A DNA stretch of 64,000 nucleotides from Erwinia sp. S63 (GCF_016625195.1 NZ_JACVUP010000012.1:1-64000), one strand, 5' to 3'. Shown: positions 1 through 7,971, counted from the stretch's first letter. The notes: generated by a model not told the origin, from the letters alone. A program made the numbers and translations.

Positions 1-30
1 CTAAAATCAGCATGTGTTGTATGAAATATA

Positions 31-50
31 GTCAATTCCAAATAACATAG
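31..50 (-). repeat. Third, diverged copy of the element end sequence
   Basis: Positions 31-45 match the right end of the fluoride element (11,109-11,123) at 11 of 15 positions and are followed, as there, by CATAG. Immediately to the right, umuC coding sequence begins. The simplest reading is that this is the right end of a second, related element that lies mostly outside the window and is also inserted in umuC. The match is short and imperfect, so this is a suggestion. Confidence 0.4.
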
Positions 51-153
51 ACGCCAAAAAACTCGGTATAAAAATGGGCGCACCGTGGTTCCAGATAAAG
101 GGGCAGGATTTTGCCGAGCGCGTGCATGTCTTTAGCAGTAATTATGCTTTATA
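50..153 (+). pseudogene. umuC: umuC-type DNA polymerase V catalytic subunit, internal fragment (left part)
   Basis: Read in the frame that has codons at 71 and 146, this stretch gives AKKLGIKMGAPWF and then VFSSNYAL, matching the UmuC/MucB/RulB region EAKALGxKMGxPWF...FSSNYELY. The reading ends at a stop (152-154) that belongs to the start of the inserted element. The N-terminal part with the first catalytic aspartate is not in the window; before position 50 the similarity stops and a sequence resembling the end of a mobile element appears. The rest of the gene resumes at 11,132. The fragment is too short for standalone gene finding but the match is specific. Confidence 0.8.
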
Positions 154-158
154 GTAAG

Positions 159-173
159 TTATGTGGAATGCAA
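159..173 (+). repeat. Left terminal inverted repeat of the fluoride element
   Basis: TTATGTGGAATGCAA reads identically, apart from one base, on the opposite strand at 11,109-11,123. umuC coding sequence ends about 6 bp outside this repeat and resumes about 8 bp outside the other. These repeats therefore mark the two ends of an approximately 11-kb insertion and are the probable recombinase binding sites. The short unmatched bases between repeat and umuC resemble the coupling sequences left by tyrosine-recombinase transposons. Confidence 0.7.
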
Positions 174-224
174 CATTGATTGAGTAAACTTTGGACAGTG
201 ACGCTGCTGACAGAGGTAAACGCA

Positions 225-1208
225 ATGCTGATTCCACAGAATGAACGTGTCCATTTGCTGGCAGAGCGCTGGCTGAAACTGTTATACGACCTGGGGCGGG
301 CGCAGGCTACCCTCACGGCCTACCGCAATGCCCTCCGCCATTATTTTGCGTTCTGCAGTCAGCGCAGGATCGAACCTGAAAAGGCCCGGTTTGAAGATCT
401 GGCCGCTTATATCAGCCCTCAGTTACCCGGTATGCCTTTCCCTGCGGCCAGCGCCACGCTTCAGCTGCGCCTGTCGGCGATACGTCTGTGGTATGACTTT
501 CTCATGTATCTGGATCTCTGCACGGTCAATCCGCTGCCCCGATCCGGCACGCCAGGCATGCTGAGTTCCGGCCGGGGACTGGTTCCCCGCGTCGTAAAGC
601 TGCCGCGTATTCCTGACGATGCGCAGTGGCAGAATTTCCTCTTTCATGCTGCAACTTCCCCGCTCCGTGACCGCCTTATGCTGGCATTAACCTATTATGG
701 CGCGCTGCGGCGGTCTGAGGTCACCTCACTGGGTATTGAAGACTTCGATTTTGCTCACCGTCTCATTCGCATCCGGGCAGAAACCACCAAGAGCAGGCGT
801 GAGCGTATTGTCTGTTACAGCCCTGCAGTAGTGCCCGTGCTGGCGGCACACCTCATGCAGATGAAGCGGACCGGTATTGCCAGAGGCGCCCTGTTCCGCT
901 CCGCGTCCGATCGTAATCAGGGCGTGCCGCTCTCATTCTGGACCTGGAGCAAAACGGTCCGGAGATGGGCGCTGGAGTCCGGGATGCCAGACATCTCAAC
1001 CCATACCTTCCGTCACCTGCGGCTCACACACCTCGCCCGCGCGGGCTGGCAGCTGCACGAGCTTGCGACCTATGCGGGACATCGCGACCTGGCTACCACC
1101 CAGATTTATATCCACCTGTCGGGCAGGGATCTTGCCGCCAGGATGGCGGGTGCGATTGAAACGGCAGATATCAGGCTGGCAAATCTCATTTTCAGCGAGG
1201 AGAAATAG
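225..1208 (+). CDS. Tyrosine recombinase, first of a pair (TnpA-like / XerC-like)
   Basis: This 327-residue site-specific recombinase presumably catalyses integration and excision of the element. An N-terminal SAM-like DNA-binding domain (about 5-105) precedes the catalytic domain. All catalytic residues are visible: R162 in GALRRSE, K189, H260 and R263 in HTFRH, H286 in AGH, and Tyr295. I start it at ATG 225 because AGAGG lies about 10 bases upstream; an in-frame TTG at 180 would extend it by 15 residues. The second recombinase begins one base after its stop, so the two are co-transcribed. The gene lies just inside the left inverted repeat. Confidence 0.85.
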   Translation: MLIPQNERVHLLAERWLKLLYDLGRAQATLTAYRNALRHYFAFCSQRRIEPEKARFEDLAAYISPQLPGMPFPAASATLQLRLSAIRLWYDFLMYLDLCTVNPLPRSGTPGMLSSGRGLVPRVVKLPRIPDDAQWQNFLFHAATSPLRDRLMLALTYYGALRRSEVTSLGIEDFDFAHRLIRIRAETTKSRRERIVCYSPAVVPVLAAHLMQMKRTGIARGALFRSASDRNQGVPLSFWTWSKTVRRWALESGMPDISTHTFRHLRLTHLARAGWQLHELATYAGHRDLATTQIYIHLSGRDLAARMAGAIETADIRLANLIFSEEK

Positions 1209-1209
1209 C

Positions 1210-3327
1210 ATGAGCCAACACATACCGATTCAAAGCAACTGGCGTCCCTTCGACATTGCTGAATACCGGCTTGAGACATCACTGACTTCCGCTGAGCAGG
1301 CGACGCTGGCCAGCTCTCACAGCCGGTCCCGTATGCTGCGAATGAAGCCTGCGCCGGACCTCATCAGACCGCTGACGGACATTGCCGCCGGAAGCGGATG
1401 CGGCAGCAAAATCACCGGGCTGGTGATAGCCGGATTGCTGCGCAAAATGCATGCAGACGGCATGCCCTGCTGGTGCTGGCCGCAGGAACGCTGGCTGACG
1501 CTGTGCCGGGAAGTCAGGGAGGGTCGTCCGTTAATGGCCGCCTTTGCATGGCATCTGGCGGGCTTTCATGATCCGCTCAGTCTCCCCGATATACGCAAAC
1601 CCGCCCTCTACGCCTCTGCCATCTTCGGCCAGGCTTTTTATCATCTGGAGCTGGAACGGCTGACGGATACGCTGACGTCGCTGGGTTATGCTCCGGCCAG
1701 CCAGAAAAACCATGTCTCAGGCATACTGGCCACGCTGATGATCATGAACCGGGATCCGCGGCTGGAGACGTTTACGCCTGAACTCCTCTGGCGCGCGCAG
1801 AGCGGGACAGACAAGGGGATATCCCGTTACGTCGGCCGCGTTTCACACGCACTTGCCGCGCTGGGCATTTTCAGCGCCCCGATGAGAATGCGAAACTACA
1901 CGAAGTGGTATGAAAAGCCGGTGGAAGGAATCGACCCGGCCTGGGTGCACTGGTGCCGGCGCTGGCGGGAAACGTCGGTGCTCAGGCCGCGCACCCGTGA
2001 AAGTCAGTACAGTTTTATTCTGCGCTGCGGCCTCTGGCTTAAAAAAGAGCATCCGGAGGTGCGGGAACCGGCAGACTGGACGATAGAAACCTGCGCCAGC
2101 TTCATCGCGGCGGTTGGCCGGATGAACGTGGATGAGCTTCAGCTGGGCACAGAAAGGGGCACCCGCAAGTCGGTGCGCTCCGGTGAGCCCATGATGCCGC
2201 ATTCCAGGGCGCATTTTATCTATTCGCTGCGCCGTTTTATGATTGATTACGAAAACTGGGGCTGGGGTCGCCTGCACTTCAGCCCTGCCCGCCATCTTTC
2301 CACTCCGGATACGCCGCTGTTCCGTCGCGGCGTCAATCCCCGTGTTATTGACGATCCGGTCTGGCTGAAGCTCATCTGGGCCAGTCTCAATCTGCGTCAG
2401 GAAGATCTGCTCACTGAAATACATTATCCGCTGGCCATGCTGCAGGCGATGGCCGTCATCTGGACCCATACGGGGGTAAGAAAGAACGAATTGCTCCGCC
2501 TGACTACCGGGTGCATCGCGCCGCAGGCGGACAATATTGTGAAGGACGACGGCAGTATCATCCCGGCAGGAACCCTGTGTTACCTGCATATCCCTGCCGG
2601 AAAAACCTCAAAAGCCTTTGTTAAACCGGTGGCGGCCGTGGTGAAAAAATACGTCGACATCTGGCTGGATGAACGTCCGGCAGAACAGGCTTTGCTCGCT
2701 GACGAGCGGACCGGTGAGAAAGTACGGCTTCTGTTTCAGTACCGGGGTAAACCTGCCGGCAGCGCTATCCTCAACCGCACGGTGATACCGATGCTCTGCG
2801 CAAGAGCGGGCGTGCCTTCTGAAGACAGCGGCGGAGTGATAACCAGCCATCGGGGACGCGCCTCAGCCGTGACCGCGCTGGCCAGCGTACCGCAGGGGAT
2901 GTCGCTGTACGAACTGATGCAGTGGGCCGGACATTCAACACCACAGTCAACGATGCATTACCTCCGCATTCGTCCGACACAGCTGGCCGCCTCGTTCGTC
3001 AAGGCCGACAGGGTCGCTCATATGATAAGCGTGCTGGTTGACCACGATCCGGAAGCCGCCAGCCTGTCCGGGCCCGCGACCTACTACGATCTGGGCGACT
3101 CATACTGTACGAACCCCTTCTGGAGCAGCTGCCCGCACCGGATGGCCTGCATCGGCTGTGATTTTAACCTGCTGAAGGACAGCGCGCGCGGGCTGATACT
3201 GGAGAGTAAGGCATCCATCCGGCGTTACCTCGAAGAGGTCCCGCTCACTCCCGATGAGAGAGCCATACTGGAGCAGGATGCTGAAAAGGTTGAGCAGGCT
3301 CTTACAAGACTGGGCCCACAATCCTGA
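1210..3327 (+). CDS. Large tyrosine recombinase, second of a pair (TnpB-like)
   Basis: This 705-residue recombinase is of the long TnpB type. The C-terminal catalytic domain shows R424 in TGVRKNE, H547 and R550 in SHRGR, H575 in AGHST, and Tyr584 in MHYLR. After the catalytic tyrosine come about 120 residues with a cysteine/histidine cluster (YCTNPFWSSCPH, then CIGC), probably a zinc-binding tail as seen in TnpB relatives. The start is ATG 1210, one base after the previous stop and preceded by GAGGAG; the longer open frame upstream only overlaps the first recombinase. Two consecutive recombinases argue for a transposon or integron-like element rather than a phage integrase. Confidence 0.8.
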   Translation: MSQHIPIQSNWRPFDIAEYRLETSLTSAEQATLASSHSRSRMLRMKPAPDLIRPLTDIAAGSGCGSKITGLVIAGLLRKMHADGMPCWCWPQERWLTLCREVREGRPLMAAFAWHLAGFHDPLSLPDIRKPALYASAIFGQAFYHLELERLTDTLTSLGYAPASQKNHVSGILATLMIMNRDPRLETFTPELLWRAQSGTDKGISRYVGRVSHALAALGIFSAPMRMRNYTKWYEKPVEGIDPAWVHWCRRWRETSVLRPRTRESQYSFILRCGLWLKKEHPEVREPADWTIETCASFIAAVGRMNVDELQLGTERGTRKSVRSGEPMMPHSRAHFIYSLRRFMIDYENWGWGRLHFSPARHLSTPDTPLFRRGVNPRVIDDPVWLKLIWASLNLRQEDLLTEIHYPLAMLQAMAVIWTHTGVRKNELLRLTTGCIAPQADNIVKDDGSIIPAGTLCYLHIPAGKTSKAFVKPVAAVVKKYVDIWLDERPAEQALLADERTGEKVRLLFQYRGKPAGSAILNRTVIPMLCARAGVPSEDSGGVITSHRGRASAVTALASVPQGMSLYELMQWAGHSTPQSTMHYLRIRPTQLAASFVKADRVAHMISVLVDHDPEAASLSGPATYYDLGDSYCTNPFWSSCPHRMACIGCDFNLLKDSARGLILESKASIRRYLEEVPLTPDERAILEQDAEKVEQALTRLGPQS

Positions 3328-3382
3328 CTGCTCAGATGCTTGCAATGTCCGGTCTGAGGGTATCAGTACAGACGACTGAACG

Positions 3383-3409
3383 TTGTATTTGATACAAATC
3401 TGATTATAG
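3383..3409 (+). promoter_or_regulatory. Palindromic operator overlapping the promoter of the VOC gene
   Basis: TTGTAT and ATACAA form a perfect 6-bp inverted repeat separated by 3 bp at 3383-3397. TTGTAT could also serve as the -35, with TTATAG at 3404-3409 as the -10 (15-bp spacer). A palindrome overlapping the -35 would fit repressor control of the VOC gene. No regulator gene is adjacent. This rests on the sequence pattern alone. Confidence 0.4.
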
Positions 3410-3441
3410 CGGGCGTGATGCCGTAACTGATGGAGCAGCAG

Positions 3442-3843
3442 ATGAGAAAACAGAAGCGATGCATGGGGTACGTGGCTGTCGTGGTCGATGACTACGATCG
3501 TGCAATTGAGTACTACACCGATAAGCTGGGCTTTACCCTGATTGAGGACACGCCCCAGCCGGGTAAGCGCTGGGTCGTGGTGACGCCAAACCCTGACAGC
3601 GACTGTAATATTCTTCTTGCCCGCGCGTCGAACGACCGGCAGGAAGGTTTTATCGGCAACCAGTGCGGCGGGCGAGTTTTTCTGTTCCTGCAGACCGATG
3701 ACTTCTGGCATGACTACAATGCTATGAAGGCAAAAGACGTCCACTTCTGTCAGGAGCCGCGGGAAGAAGAATACGGATTGGTTGTTGTGTTTGAGGACAT
3801 CTACGGCAATCGCTGGGACCTTTACCAGAACAGGCAGGCCTGA
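3442..3843 (+). CDS. VOC (glyoxalase/bleomycin-resistance fold) family protein
   Basis: A 133-residue single-domain vicinal-oxygen-chelate protein. The N-terminal VAVVVDDYDRAIEYYTDKLGF is a typical first betaalphabeta unit of the fold, and the C-terminal VVFEDIYGNRWDLYQ is the usual last strand with its metal-ligand-type glutamate. The substrate cannot be predicted; many such small VOC proteins are lyases, dioxygenases or binding proteins. I prefer ATG 3442 (GGAG six bases upstream) over ATG 3430. It points the same way as the recombinases but has its own promoter-like palindrome. It is convergent with the fluoride operon, so its link to fluoride is only positional. Confidence 0.75.
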   Translation: MRKQKRCMGYVAVVVDDYDRAIEYYTDKLGFTLIEDTPQPGKRWVVVTPNPDSDCNILLARASNDRQEGFIGNQCGGRVFLFLQTDDFWHDYNAMKAKDVHFCQEPREEEYGLVVVFEDIYGNRWDLYQNRQA

Positions 3844-3949
3844 AACTCTGTCATGACAGTGCCCCGGATTTACGGGAAGCATTACCAGCGTAAACCCTTT
3901 CGGGTCAGGCCTGCAGAGAGCGCTTCTGCACAATATACTGAACTGTCTG

Positions 3950-3980
3950 AACTCAGTGCAGCGATCTCTGCACTGAGGTC
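3950..3980 (-). terminator. Hairpin between the VOC gene and crcB
   Basis: CTCAGTGCAG and CTGCACTGAG form a perfect 10-bp stem around a 6-base loop in the gap between two converging genes. There is no clear T run, so factor-independent termination is uncertain. Confidence 0.4.
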
Positions 3981-4010
3981 TCCCCCGGGTTAAAGGCCGT
4001 GCGGTCCGGG

Positions 4011-4391
4011 TTAACCACACAGCGTCATGATATAAAATCCGGCCGCCGTCATGGCCAGCGAACCCAGCACGTGTATCAGCACCGAGGCGGCGGCCCAGGC
4101 ATAGCTGCCTGACTGCAGCAGTGCAAAGATCTCAGCCGAGAACGTGGAGAAAGTCGTCATTCCGCCACACAGTCCGGTGGTAATGAGCAGCCGCCAGGCC
4201 GGATCGAGGCCGGGATGGCGCAGAAAATACGCCAGCGCCGCCCCGATGATAAATCCACCCAGCAGGTTGACCAGCAGCGTCCCCGGCGGCAGGTCCGGGA
4301 AAAGCGCGTTCAGGCGCGCGCCCAGCTGCCAGTGGATAACACACCCTAAAGCACCGCCGGTGATGACGGCAAAAAGCTGATTCACGTTCAC
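4011..4391 (-). CDS. crcB: Fluoride channel CrcB/Fluc
   Basis: A 126-residue inner-membrane protein with four predicted hydrophobic segments, the normal size for a Fluc subunit. Fluc channels work as antiparallel dimers that let F- leak out of the cytoplasm. Family marks present are GTLLVNLLGGFIIG (Asn42 region) and the GMTTFSTFSAE signature (77-87), which holds the pore phenylalanines. It is the last gene of the riboswitch-controlled operon and overlaps gpm by 4 bp. It is probably an extra copy on the element in addition to any chromosomal crcB. Confidence 0.93.
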   Translation of the reverse strand: MNVNQLFAVITGGALGCVIHWQLGARLNALFPDLPPGTLLVNLLGGFIIGAALAYFLRHPGLDPAWRLLITTGLCGGMTTFSTFSAEIFALLQSGSYAWAAASVLIHVLGSLAMTAAGFYIMTLCG

Positions 4392-5101
4392 TCCTTTTTT
4401 TTAATATTCAGAACATAACGGGACACGACCTGTGCGGCCGCATCCATTTCATATACAACCGGCACGCCGGTCGGGATGTGCAGCTGTGCCACGCTGTCGT
4501 GGGGCATGCCGTCCAGGAAAGCGGTCAGGGCGCGCAGCGTGTTGCCGTGCGCCACAATCAGAACGGTACTTCCGCCGCGCAGCTGTGGCACCACAACGTG
4601 CTGCCAGTAAGGCATGACGCGACGCAGCGTCATTTCCAGGCTTTCCGTTGCAGGCAGGTCGGCCAGCGCAACGCGGCGGTAGCGCAGATCCCGACGCAGC
4701 TGCGCCGGAGCCTCCGCGTCTGCGGGCGGAATGCCGCTGAAGCTTTTGCGCCAGAGCCGGACGGTCTCTTCCCCCATCATCCGGGCTGCGTCGTCCTTGT
4801 TCAGCCCCTGCAGCGCACCGTAGTGGCGCTCGTTCAGTCGCCAGCTTTTTTCCACGGGCGTCCAGCTGCGGTCAAGACGGTCCAGCACCCGCCAGACCGT
4901 GTGAACGCAGCGTGTCATCACCGAGGTGAAGACCCTGTCGGGCATCAGGCCCGCTGCCCGCAGCGCATCACCGGCCCGGTCGGCCTCCTGCCGCCCCCTG
5001 ACCGTCAGCGGCACGTCTGTCCATCCGGTAAAACGGTTTTCCCGGTTCCACTGGCTTTCGCCGTGGCGCAAAAGGATCAGCGTTGCAGGGGCCACATGCA
5101 T
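4388..5101 (-). CDS. gpmA: 2,3-bisphosphoglycerate-dependent phosphoglycerate mutase (element copy)
   Basis: This 237-residue protein of the histidine phosphatase superfamily interconverts 3- and 2-phosphoglycerate. The catalytic RHG motif is at 12-14 (His13 is phosphorylated), Glu91 lies in ERHYGALQG, and the second catalytic histidine is His185 in VAHGN. It is slightly shorter than E. coli GpmA (250). The start is ATG 5101 (MHVAP); the open frame continues upstream into the end of eno without support. It lies 37 bp after eno and overlaps crcB by 4 bp. Its position beside enolase suggests it supports lower glycolysis during fluoride stress. Confidence 0.85.
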   Translation of the reverse strand: MHVAPATLILLRHGESQWNRENRFTGWTDVPLTVRGRQEADRAGDALRAAGLMPDRVFTSVMTRCVHTVWRVLDRLDRSWTPVEKSWRLNERHYGALQGLNKDDAARMMGEETVRLWRKSFSGIPPADAEAPAQLRRDLRYRRVALADLPATESLEMTLRRVMPYWQHVVVPQLRGGSTVLIVAHGNTLRALTAFLDGMPHDSVAQLHIPTGVPVVYEMDAAAQVVSRYVLNIKKKE

Positions 5102-5138
5102 TCCTTCTGTTCCGGACGGGGATCGTCCGGCGGACGTG

Positions 5139-6428
5139 TTACGTGCGGCGCACAAACGCATGAAGCCCCGCGTAGTGCGCATCGTCACCCAGCGCCTGTT
5201 CAATACGCATCAGCTGGTTATACTTCTCCACGCGTTCGCCGCGGCACGGCGCGCCGGTTTTCAGGTGACCCGCGCGCAGGGCCACCGTCAAATCTGCCAG
5301 GAACGTGTCCGTGGTTTCCCCGCTGCGGTGGGACATGAACGCGCCCCAGCCGTGCCGCTGGCAGAGGGCCACGGCATCCAGCGTTTCGCTGAGCGAGCCT
5401 ATCTGATTGAGCTTAATCAGCGCGGCGCTGGCGAGGTTTTCGTCAATGCCGCGCTGGATGTACTTCACGTTGGTGACAAACAGGTCGTCGCCAACCAGCT
5501 CGGCCCGGCCCGAGAGCTGCTGGTGCAGATGCTTCCAGCCCGCCCAGTCGTCCTCGGCCAGGCCGTCTTCCAGCAGGATGACGGGGAACTGGTCCATCAG
5601 CTCGCCGTAGTACGCCGTCATTTCCGCCGCGCTCAGCGCGCTGCCCTCGGTGCGCAGATGATACTGACCGTCTGCGAAAAACTCACTTGAGGCAGGGTCC
5701 ATGCAGATACTGATGTCTTCTCCGGGCCGGTATCCGGCTTTCTCAATGGCCTGAACGATAAACGCCAGCGGGTCCCGGTTCGACGACACGGCGGGCGCAA
5801 AACCGCCTTCGTCGCCCACTGCCGCCGACAGGTTTTTGTCCAGCAGGATCTGGCGCAGCGCCTGGTAGACCTCGCTGCCCTGACGCACGGCCTCGCGCAG
5901 CGTGGGCGCGCCGTGTGGCGCTATCATGAACTCTTGGAAGTCCGCGCCCTGACCGCGGGCGTGCACGCCGCCGTTGATGATGTTCATGCACGGCACGGGC
6001 AGCAGGTTAGCCTGCAGGCCTCCCAGGTAGCGCCAGAGCGGCTCGTGCGAGGCCTGTGCCGCCAGCCGGGCCACCGCCAGCGACACGCCCAGAATGGCAT
6101 TGGCACCCAGCCGACTCTTGTTCTCCGTGCCGTCCAGCGCCAGCATGACGTTGTCCAGCTGCCGCTGCTCGCGCACGTCCCTGCCGCGCACGGCTTCGCA
6201 GATTTCCGTATTAACCGCCCTGACGGCATCCAGTACGCCTTTACCGCCAAAGCGGTGTACGTCGCCGTCGCGGCGCTCAGCGGCCTCGCGCGAGCCGGTG
6301 CTGGCCCCGGAAGGCACCGAGGCCCGCGCCATCATCCCGTCCGCGGTCCGGGCTTCGACTTCAACGGTGGGGTTGCCACGCGAGTCAAGAATTTCACGGG
6401 CGGTCACGTTATCCAGTGTAAAACGCAT
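5139..6428 (-). CDS. eno: Enolase (element copy)
   Basis: A 429-residue full-length phosphopyruvate hydratase (E. coli Eno has 432). It converts 2-phosphoglycerate to PEP, the glycolytic step classically inhibited by fluoride. Visible marks are the mobile SGASTGSREA loop near 40, the GDEGGFAP motif with the catalytic glutamate, LIKLNQIGSLSETL with the catalytic lysine, and SHRSGETTD. Being in a fluoride-responsive operon, it is most simply a dosage or resistant replacement for the housekeeping enzyme. Whether it is less fluoride-sensitive cannot be read from sequence. Its GC content appears higher than that of the chromosomal genes. Confidence 0.92.
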   Translation of the reverse strand: MRFTLDNVTAREILDSRGNPTVEVEARTADGMMARASVPSGASTGSREAAERRDGDVHRFGGKGVLDAVRAVNTEICEAVRGRDVREQRQLDNVMLALDGTENKSRLGANAILGVSLAVARLAAQASHEPLWRYLGGLQANLLPVPCMNIINGGVHARGQGADFQEFMIAPHGAPTLREAVRQGSEVYQALRQILLDKNLSAAVGDEGGFAPAVSSNRDPLAFIVQAIEKAGYRPGEDISICMDPASSEFFADGQYHLRTEGSALSAAEMTAYYGELMDQFPVILLEDGLAEDDWAGWKHLHQQLSGRAELVGDDLFVTNVKYIQRGIDENLASAALIKLNQIGSLSETLDAVALCQRHGWGAFMSHRSGETTDTFLADLTVALRAGHLKTGAPCRGERVEKYNQLMRIEQALGDDAHYAGLHAFVRRT

Positions 6429-6443
6429 GGTGTTTCTCCCTGT

Positions 6444-6869
6444 TCAGTCATTCAGGTGAGTGATAAGCACATCCACCGTGAGGTGGTTGATGTATTCCGC
6501 CGAGCGGGAGGTGAGCATTCCCATAAAGCGGTTGCGGTGCCCGGCAAGCACGAGGTCCACGCCCAGCTCCGCGATGCACTTCTCCACGTCCTCAAAGCGG
6601 CGCATGGTGACCAGCTCCCGCGTATCGACCGCCTCAGGCACGGAGGCCGCCAGCTCGCTCAGAAACGCCTTGGCCTTCACCACCTCCTCCGACACGACGT
6701 CGTCCATCAGGCTGTCGGACACGTAGTTCATCTCCCGGTAGTCGTCGCTGATGTGCGCCAGGGTGATTTTCATGCCGAGCGGCTGCGCCAGCGCGACCGC
6801 GCGTTTCAGCAGGAGAGTGCCGTCGTCTTTATCGTTCACAAGAATCAGTGCGTGGGTGTAGCAGGTCAT
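6444..6869 (-). CDS. UspA-type universal stress protein
   Basis: A 141-residue single Usp domain beginning TCYTHALILVNDKDDG. The C-terminal GHRNRFMGMLTSRSAEYI stretch corresponds to E. coli UspA (GHHQDFWSKLMSSARQ) and lacks the canonical GxxGx9G(S/T) ATP site, so it is of the non-ATP-binding UspA type. The start codon overlaps the end of ppaC by 4 bp, showing translational coupling. A role in fluoride or energy stress is inferred only from the operon. Confidence 0.85.
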   Translation of the reverse strand: MTCYTHALILVNDKDDGTLLLKRAVALAQPLGMKITLAHISDDYREMNYVSDSLMDDVVSEEVVKAKAFLSELAASVPEAVDTRELVTMRRFEDVEKCIAELGVDLVLAGHRNRFMGMLTSRSAEYINHLTVDVLITHLND

Positions 6870-7774
6870 AATGAACTCCCGTTCTGGTTAAGGCGGGACT
6901 CAAGCCACGGCAGAAGCTGTTTTTTGCGGCTGAGCATGCCCGGTACGGAGCAGGAGGCCGCGTTAACGCTCTCCCGCCCGGCGAAGTAAAGCGTTGAAAA
7001 CCCGGCGCGAATGTCGGTCAGCATCAGCACCGCCAGGCCGGCGCCCGACTGGTCCGCCAGATACGCCAGGGCTGCGAGCAGGTCGTCCATCACGGGGGCA
7101 ACCTGTGTCGGTGAGCTGACCTCAATCTGGGCAATGCGCACGTCGGTGCCGGCAATCACGAAGGCCTTGAGGTCCCTGTCCAGCAGCTGCTGTGCGCTGA
7201 GGCCGCTGACGTCTGTTTTTGCGGTGAGGAGGTCACGGGCGAAGGCCCTGCGGTTTACGCCGGACAGCACGCCCAGTTCGGTGGCCGAACGGATATCGTC
7301 TTCGGTGGTGGTCGGCGAGCGAAGATTCACGGTGTCGCTCAGGAGGGCGCCAAGCAGAAGCACGGCGAGCGTCGGGGGCAGCGTGCGGCGCGCTTCTGCG
7401 TCCATCAGCAGCCAGAGCAGCGTGGCGCTGCTGCCAACCGGGCGAATATGCACCTCCGGCGGCAGTTGCGTTATCAGCCCGCCCAGCCGGTGGTGGTCAG
7501 TGATGCCCACGACGTTGCTCCGGAGCAGGTCGTCAGGCCCCTGTGCCGGCTCGGTGAAATCGACCAGCCAGACCCGTTCATCCTGCAGCGGAAAAGCGAG
7601 CAGCGGCGGCAGCGTGAGGCCGGCGGCGTCAAAGATAAAACGGGTTTCGCGGTTAGCCTCGCCGAGACGCCATGCGCGGGCATCCATGCCGCGCCCGGTC
7701 AGCCAGTGCGCGGTGACGACGGCCGTGCAGATGGCGTCACTGTCAGGATTGATGTGGCCAAAAACGTGTATCAA
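6866..7774 (-). CDS. ppaC: Manganese-dependent (family II) inorganic pyrophosphatase
   Basis: A 302-residue DHH-family phosphoesterase that hydrolyses pyrophosphate. Diagnostic motifs are GHINPDSDA at the N-terminus, the DHH triad in GITDHHRLGG, SDT in LLSDTVNL, and the C-terminal SRKKQ signature that separates family II pyrophosphatases from exopolyphosphatases. Enterobacteria normally rely on the unrelated family I enzyme Ppa, which fluoride inhibits strongly. The start is TTG 7774, preceded by GGGGAG. It is the first gene after the fluoride riboswitch, with an approximately 80-base leader between aptamer and start. Confidence 0.92.
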   Translation of the reverse strand: MIHVFGHINPDSDAICTAVVTAHWLTGRGMDARAWRLGEANRETRFIFDAAGLTLPPLLAFPLQDERVWLVDFTEPAQGPDDLLRSNVVGITDHHRLGGLITQLPPEVHIRPVGSSATLLWLLMDAEARRTLPPTLAVLLLGALLSDTVNLRSPTTTEDDIRSATELGVLSGVNRRAFARDLLTAKTDVSGLSAQQLLDRDLKAFVIAGTDVRIAQIEVSSPTQVAPVMDDLLAALAYLADQSGAGLAVLMLTDIRAGFSTLYFAGRESVNAASCSVPGMLSRKKQLLPWLESRLNQNGSSL

Positions 7775-7855
7775 GGGTCTCTCCCCATAAAGGGAAGTAC
7801 GCAGGCCGGGGAAAAATCAGGGACGGCCTGACGCACCTCCTGAAAATCAAGAGTC

Positions 7856-7918
7856 ACATCAGGCGTCATCAGCTCCGGAACGGAGCGGTTGGGAAAGGTG
7901 GAACGCCATCACCCTGTA
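7856..7918 (-). promoter_or_regulatory. Fluoride riboswitch (crcB motif)
   Basis: On the minus strand the RNA begins GGGTGATGGCGTTCCACC, continues with AACCGCTCC, and ends GGAGCTGATGACGCC. This fits the crcB-motif consensus (GGnGAUGG..UUCnCC, AACCGCC, GCUGAUGACnCCU), including the pairing of CTCC with GGAG. It starts within about 10 bases of the predicted transcription start and precedes ppaC-usp-eno-gpm-crcB. Fluoride riboswitches turn expression on when F- binds. A CAGGCCG/CGGCCTG stem downstream may be part of the expression platform, but it lacks a T run. Confidence 0.9.
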
Positions 7919-7923
7919 CTCTG

Positions 7924-7952
7924 AGTATAGAACCGGACGGAAAACCTGTCAG
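7924..7952 (-). promoter_or_regulatory. Sigma-70 promoter of the fluoride operon
   Basis: Minus-strand CTGACA (7947-7952) and TATACT (7924-7929) are separated by exactly 17 bp, giving a near-consensus promoter. Transcription would start around 7917, at the first base of the riboswitch. Confidence 0.75.
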
Positions 7953-7971
7953 TATTATTCTGCTGGCGCCC

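Noticed and set aside
1843..2589. Long open frame (248 codons) antisense to the second recombinase
   Set aside because: It lies wholly within a recombinase gene with all catalytic motifs; its translation is proline/arginine-rich without family features, as expected from a GC-rich shadow frame.
5913..6989. 358-codon plus-strand frame across eno, usp and ppaC
   Set aside because: It crosses three well-supported genes on the other strand and has no family resemblance.
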